Part shown: piece by piece, positions 6,613 through 9,251 of the stretch
Layout of the letters: every line of letters begins with the position of its first letter
Position numbering within the stretch: the stretch's first letter is position 1
DNA from: CAKPSH01 sp964634355
GTDB lineage: Bacteria; Bacillota; Clostridia; TANB77; CAG-508
Length of the DNA stretch: 9,251 nucleotides
Assembly: GCA_964634355.1 (NCBI GenBank)
Contig: CAZWIF010000051.1
Span: 1 to 9,251, forward strand
Direction of reading: 5' to 3'
Notes under the pieces: model-generated
Told to the model about the DNA's origin: nothing
Databases searched by the model: none
The model's input: the letters and a program-made list of their open reading frames with translations, nothing else
Made by a program: the position numbers and the translations under genes

Positions 6613-7971
6613 TTATCCTAATTTTTGTTCTATTATGTTTGCAATCTCTTTTGCTGCTTTTTCAATATAATCTTTGTCTTTTCCTTCCAACATCACTCTT
6701 ATTAATGGCTCTGTTCCTGATTTTCTTATTAAAACTCTTCCATTTCCTGCCATTTCTTTTTCCGTTTTTTCTATTATTTTTCCAATTTCCGGATATTTAT
6801 CCATATTAAACTCTTTTACTTTCACATTAATTAGTATTTGAGGATAGATAGTTACTATATTGCAAAGTTCTGAAAAATCTTTGCATTCCTCTAGTAAAAT
6901 CTTTGTAACCATCAATGATGTTACAATTCCATCTCCTGTTAAATTTAAATCAGAAAGAATAACATGCCCAGACTGTTCTCCTCCTAAGTTTCCACCATTA
7001 TTTAACATTTCATCTAAAACATATCTATCTCCAACTTTTGTTTGAACTAGCTCTATACCATTTTTCTCAGCATATTTATTTAATCCCATATTGCTCATTA
7101 CAGTTGCAACCAATCTATTCTTTTCCAGCTTATTATTTCTTTTCATATAATCAGAAATAATTGCAAGAATGATATCTCCATTAACCTCTTCACCCTTTTC
7201 ATTTACAGTTAAACATCTATCTCCATCTCCATCATATGCTATACCCATACTTAATTTATTATCAACTACATATTGTTTTAACTGTTCAAGGTGTGTTGAG
7301 CCACAGTCTTTATTTATATTAATTCCATCAGGAGTATTATTTATAATTACATAATTTATTCCCAAAGCTTTAAAAACTCTTTCAGCTATTTCATATGTTG
7401 CACCATTTGCTGTATCAATTGCAACTTTGAAATCTTTTCTATTATATTTATTTATGTCATCTTTAAATATATTAATAACAAAATTAAAATATTCATCAAC
7501 CAAATCTTTTCTTACAGTTGATACACCTATTTCATGACTTTGCACTTCTTTTTTTGATGCAATTCCACTATCTAAGGCTTCTTCAATCTCCTCTTCAATA
7601 CTATCTGGAATTTTCGTGCCTTTATTGCTAAAAAACTTTATACCATTGTATTCAAAAGTATTATGTGATGCAGAAATAACAACACTCATGTCTGCATTTG
7701 TTTTTTTAGTTAAATATGCAATTGCGGGTGTTGGTACAACTCCAACCAACTCCACATCTGCTCCACTACTTAAAAATCCTGCCGTCATTGCACTTTCTAT
7801 TAAAGTTCCTGATATTCTTGTATCTCTCCCGATTATAATTCTTGGTCTAATTCCTTTTTTTACATGCTTTGTTAAGACATATGCTCCTGCCTTTGATATG
7901 TTATATACAAATTCCGGTGTTAACTCTGTATTAGCAATTCTTCTGATACCATCAGTTCCAAAATATTTCAT
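6613..7971 (-). CDS. glmM: Phosphoglucosamine mutase
   Basis: Converts glucosamine-6-phosphate to glucosamine-1-phosphate, the step before GlmU in UDP-GlcNAc synthesis for peptidoglycan and teichoic acids; cytoplasmic. The 452-residue protein has the usual length and all four active-site loops: the phospho-serine loop ISASHN with S102 (same number as in E. coli GlmM), the magnesium loop DGDGDR (247-252), the sugar-binding loop GEQSGH (331-336) and the phosphate-binding loop RKSGTEPLIRV (416-426). The N-terminus, KYFGTDGIR, is typical of GlmM and separates it from phosphoglucomutase or phosphomannomutase. The residue after SASHN is Thr where Pro or Ser is more usual. GGGG at 7979-7982 lies 7 bases before the ATG. 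It sits 14 bases after fmt and 16 before metG, an uncommon placement since glmM often accompanies cdaA-cdaR (ybbR) in Firmicutes. Confidence 0.97.
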   Translation of the reverse strand: MKYFGTDGIRRIANTELTPEFVYNISKAGAYVLTKHVKKGIRPRIIIGRDTRISGTLIESAMTAGFLSSGADVELVGVVPTPAIAYLTKKTNADMSVVISASHNTFEYNGIKFFSNKGTKIPDSIEEEIEEALDSGIASKKEVQSHEIGVSTVRKDLVDEYFNFVINIFKDDINKYNRKDFKVAIDTANGATYEIAERVFKALGINYVIINNTPDGININKDCGSTHLEQLKQYVVDNKLSMGIAYDGDGDRCLTVNEKGEEVNGDIILAIISDYMKRNNKLEKNRLVATVMSNMGLNKYAEKNGIELVQTKVGDRYVLDEMLNNGGNLGGEQSGHVILSDLNLTGDGIVTSLMVTKILLEECKDFSELCNIVTIYPQILINVKVKEFNMDKYPEIGKIIEKTEKEMAGNGRVLIRKSGTEPLIRVMLEGKDKDYIEKAAKEIANIIEQKLG

Positions 7972-7985
7972 CTTATATCCCCACT

Positions 7986-8918
7986 TTATTTTAAAATATT
8001 TCCTATTTCTAGTTTATTTCCTCTTAAGAAATCACATATAGGCATTTTTTTTGAATTCTCCCCTTGAATTTCAGTTACTGAAATTACTTTATCTTGTGTT
8101 GCTATTTTTAATCCTTTTTTATCATTTGCTTCTATAATAAATCCTGGTTCTCTATTTGAATCCTCATCTAATATTTGTATTTTCCAAATTTTGATTTTTT
8201 TATCCTCATACATAGTATATGCTCCCATTATAGGATTTAACCCACATACTAAATTCTTTATCTCATTTGCTTTACTATTCCAATTTATCTTTGACATCTC
8301 TTTATTTAACATTGGCGCGATAGTAAACTCTTCTCCTTGTGGTTCTCTCGGTGCTGTACCTTTTTCTATTTCATTTACTGTTTTTAGTAAGAGTTCTGCC
8401 CCAATAGTAGATAATCTATTCCACAATTCGCCTGTAGTCTCATATTCTCTAACCTCAGTTTCTTCTTTAAAAATAATATCACCGGCATCCATTTTCTCAT
8501 TCATATATATTGTAGTTACTCCAGTTGTTTTATCTCCATTCAAAATAGCCCACTGTATAGGTGCCGCCCCTCTATATTTTGGTAATATCGAACCATGAAG
8601 GTTTACACATCCAAACTTAGGAATATCTAATATCCCCTTGGGCAATATCTTTCCATAGGCAACAACACAAATAATATCGGGATTAATTTCCTTTATTTCA
8701 TCTATAAATCCAGTATTATCTTTAACTCTCTGCGGTTGAAAAACGTGTATATTTTTAACAACAGCAAATTCTTTTACAGGACTTTGCATCATCTTCATAC
8801 CTCTACCTTTAGGCTTATCAGGATTAGTAACAACTCCAACAATCTCATGATTTGAATTATATAATTTTTCCAATGACTCAGCTGCAAAATCAGGAGTTCC
8901 CATGAATAATATTCTCAT
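7986..8918 (-). CDS. fmt: Methionyl-tRNA formyltransferase
   Basis: Transfers a formyl group from 10-formyltetrahydrofolate to Met-tRNA(fMet), making the initiator for translation; cytoplasmic. The 310-residue length is typical. The N-terminal Rossmann-type formyltransferase domain (1 to about 200) starts MRILFMGTPDFA and holds the catalytic triad N106, H108 and D144 at the same numbers as in E. coli, within VNLHGS and EKMDAGD. SILPKYRGAAPIQWAI (110-125) is the signature loop. The tRNA-binding loop region PDKPKGRG (33-40) is basic, as expected. The C-terminal beta-barrel domain spans about 207-310. The ATG is supported by the standard N-terminus and AAAGGA 11 bases upstream. It is the first gene of the minus-strand block. 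The usual partner def (peptide deformylase) is not next to it in this window. Confidence 0.97.
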   Translation of the reverse strand: MRILFMGTPDFAAESLEKLYNSNHEIVGVVTNPDKPKGRGMKMMQSPVKEFAVVKNIHVFQPQRVKDNTGFIDEIKEINPDIICVVAYGKILPKGILDIPKFGCVNLHGSILPKYRGAAPIQWAILNGDKTTGVTTIYMNEKMDAGDIIFKEETEVREYETTGELWNRLSTIGAELLLKTVNEIEKGTAPREPQGEEFTIAPMLNKEMSKINWNSKANEIKNLVCGLNPIMGAYTMYEDKKIKIWKIQILDEDSNREPGFIIEANDKKGLKIATQDKVISVTEIQGENSKKMPICDFLRGNKLEIGNILK

Positions 8919-8976
8919 TATGTTGTCTTTCCTTTCTATGATTAATTTTTTATTAAAATATTACAAACCATTTTAT

Positions 8977-9005
8977 AGTATAGCACAAATTAATAAAAAT
9001 TGGAA
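8977..9005 (-). promoter_or_regulatory. Promoter of the fmt-glmM-metG transcript
   Basis: On the minus strand TATACT (8977-8982) has an extended -10 TG one base upstream (TGCTATACT). A weak -35 candidate, TTCCAA (9000-9005), lies 17 bases away. Transcription would start near 8970, giving a leader of about 50 bases before the fmt ATG. The extended -10 can compensate for the poor -35. No riboswitch-like structure fits in so short a leader. Confidence 0.55.
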
Positions 9006-9028
9006 TACATATTTTAATAATTTGTTTG

Positions 9029-9075
9029 TATGTTTATGTTACAATTGACCATATGTTTATGTTTGTAAATTGTAA
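9029..9075. repeat. Paired 12-base direct repeats with an overlapping inverted repeat
   Basis: TATGTTTATGTT occurs at 9029-9040 and again at 9052-9063, 23 bases apart, about two helical turns. TTACAATT (9039-9046) and AATTGTAA (9068-9075) form an inverted repeat interleaved with them. The cluster lies upstream of both the fmt promoter and the tRNA promoter. It could be a regulator-binding region or low-complexity chance; no known operator is recognised. Confidence 0.4.
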
Positions 9076-9108
9076 AAGTATGAAATAGAAAAAAATAATG
9101 CGAAATGC

Positions 9109-9142
9109 TAGATTTTTTATTTAATATATGCTAAAATATATT
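9109..9142 (+). promoter_or_regulatory. Probable promoter of the tRNA-Thr gene
   Basis: An extended -10, TGCTAAAAT (9129-9137), overlaps a second candidate, TATATT (9137-9142). Either places the transcription start 5-11 bases before the tRNA. The -35 is weak (TAGATT at 9109-9114 with a 17-base spacer). The T-rich run at 9113-9118 may assist as an UP-like element. Confidence 0.4.
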
Positions 9143-9154
9143 AGTCTTTTAAAT

Positions 9155-9230
9155 GCTACTGTAGCTCAGTTGGTAGAGCAACGGATTCGTAACCCGTAGG
9201 TCGGCAGTTCGATTCTGCCCAGTAGCTCCA
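9155..9230 (+). tRNA. tRNA-Thr, anticodon CGU (CGT in DNA), CCA encoded
   Basis: The 76-base gene folds into a full cloverleaf. The acceptor GCTACTG/CAGTAGC has 7 perfect pairs (9155-9161 with 9220-9226). The D stem is GCTC/GAGC, the anticodon stem is ACGGA/CCCGT around loop TTCGTAA (9186-9192), the T stem is GGCAG/CTGCC with loop TTCGATT, then discriminator U73 and CCA. The anticodon CGU reads the threonine codon ACG. G1-C72, C2-G71 and anticodon bases G35/U36 agree with threonine identity. The last anticodon-stem pair (31-39) is an A/C mismatch, which is unusual. Reading the loop one base earlier to give an arginine UCG anticodon destroys the stem, so Thr is preferred. It is transcribed divergently from fmt. 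Confidence 0.93.
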
Positions 9231-9251
9231 TTAAGTAAAATCGTCGCACCA

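Noticed and set aside
7616..8041. Plus-strand open frame of 141 codons antisense to glmM and fmt
   Set aside because: The opposite strand encodes intact, fully recognisable glmM and fmt; the hydrophobic antisense product is a by-product of their codon composition.
8191..8598. Plus-strand open frame of 135 codons antisense to fmt
   Set aside because: It lies wholly inside fmt, with no promoter or recognisable domain.
9045..9078. TTGACC as a -35 box for the tRNA or another plus-strand promoter
   Set aside because: No acceptable -10 hexamer lies 16-19 bases downstream; the nearest, TAAAAG, is 22 bases away.
9241..9251. Terminal GCACCA as the 3' end of a second tRNA
   Set aside because: Only about 20 bases separate it from the complete tRNA-Thr, leaving no room for a T arm or acceptor stem; it is probably chance.
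1..9251. CRISPR array, insertion sequence, phage module or toxin-antitoxin pair
   Set aside because: No regularly spaced repeats, transposase, integrase or paired small genes are visible; the gene content is housekeeping plus one surface protein.

Overview
The window is AT-rich bacterial DNA with tightly packed genes, standard-code stops (TGA ends metG) and Gram-positive surface biology: a sortase-type LPQTG protein and a lipoteichoic-acid-synthase-like enzyme. Base composition, gene families and ribosome binding sites suggest a low-GC Firmicute, most likely an uncultured clostridial or related gut lineage. I cannot name a species from the sequence.

Layout. At the left edge (1-151, minus) lies an open frame with no ATG, possibly the remnant or 5' part of a gene that continues outside. 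A strong extended -10 promoter then drives a plus-strand gene (203-1585) for a secreted, wall-anchored von Willebrand factor A protein. A symmetrical hairpin at 1608-1643 separates it from a convergent minus-strand gene block.

That block, in transcription order, is fmt (8918-7986), glmM (7971-6613), metG (6596-5016), a thymidylate-kinase-like P-loop kinase (4917-4354), a NadD-family nucleotidyltransferase (4291-3698) and an LTA-synthase-family membrane enzyme (3622-1652). Gaps of 14 and 16 bases between the first three genes suggest one transcript. The later gaps (98, 62 and up to 75 bases) allow internal processing or extra promoters, and a GC-rich hairpin sits in the 98-base gap. A divergent intergenic region (8919-9154) carries a good promoter for fmt, a probable promoter for a tRNA-Thr(CGU) gene (9155-9230), and paired short repeats that could bind a regulator.

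Functionally the block joins translation initiation (MetRS charges initiator tRNA, Fmt formylates it) with envelope building (GlmM makes glucosamine-1-phosphate for UDP-GlcNAc; the LtaS-like enzyme would transfer glycerol phosphate) and nucleotide/cofactor metabolism. This is largely housekeeping DNA. I looked for and did not find a convincing undescribed system. The least ordinary items are the adjacent kinase and NadD-like pair, the wall-anchored VWA protein with four cysteines, the startless fragment at the left edge and the unexplained intergenic repeats and hairpin.
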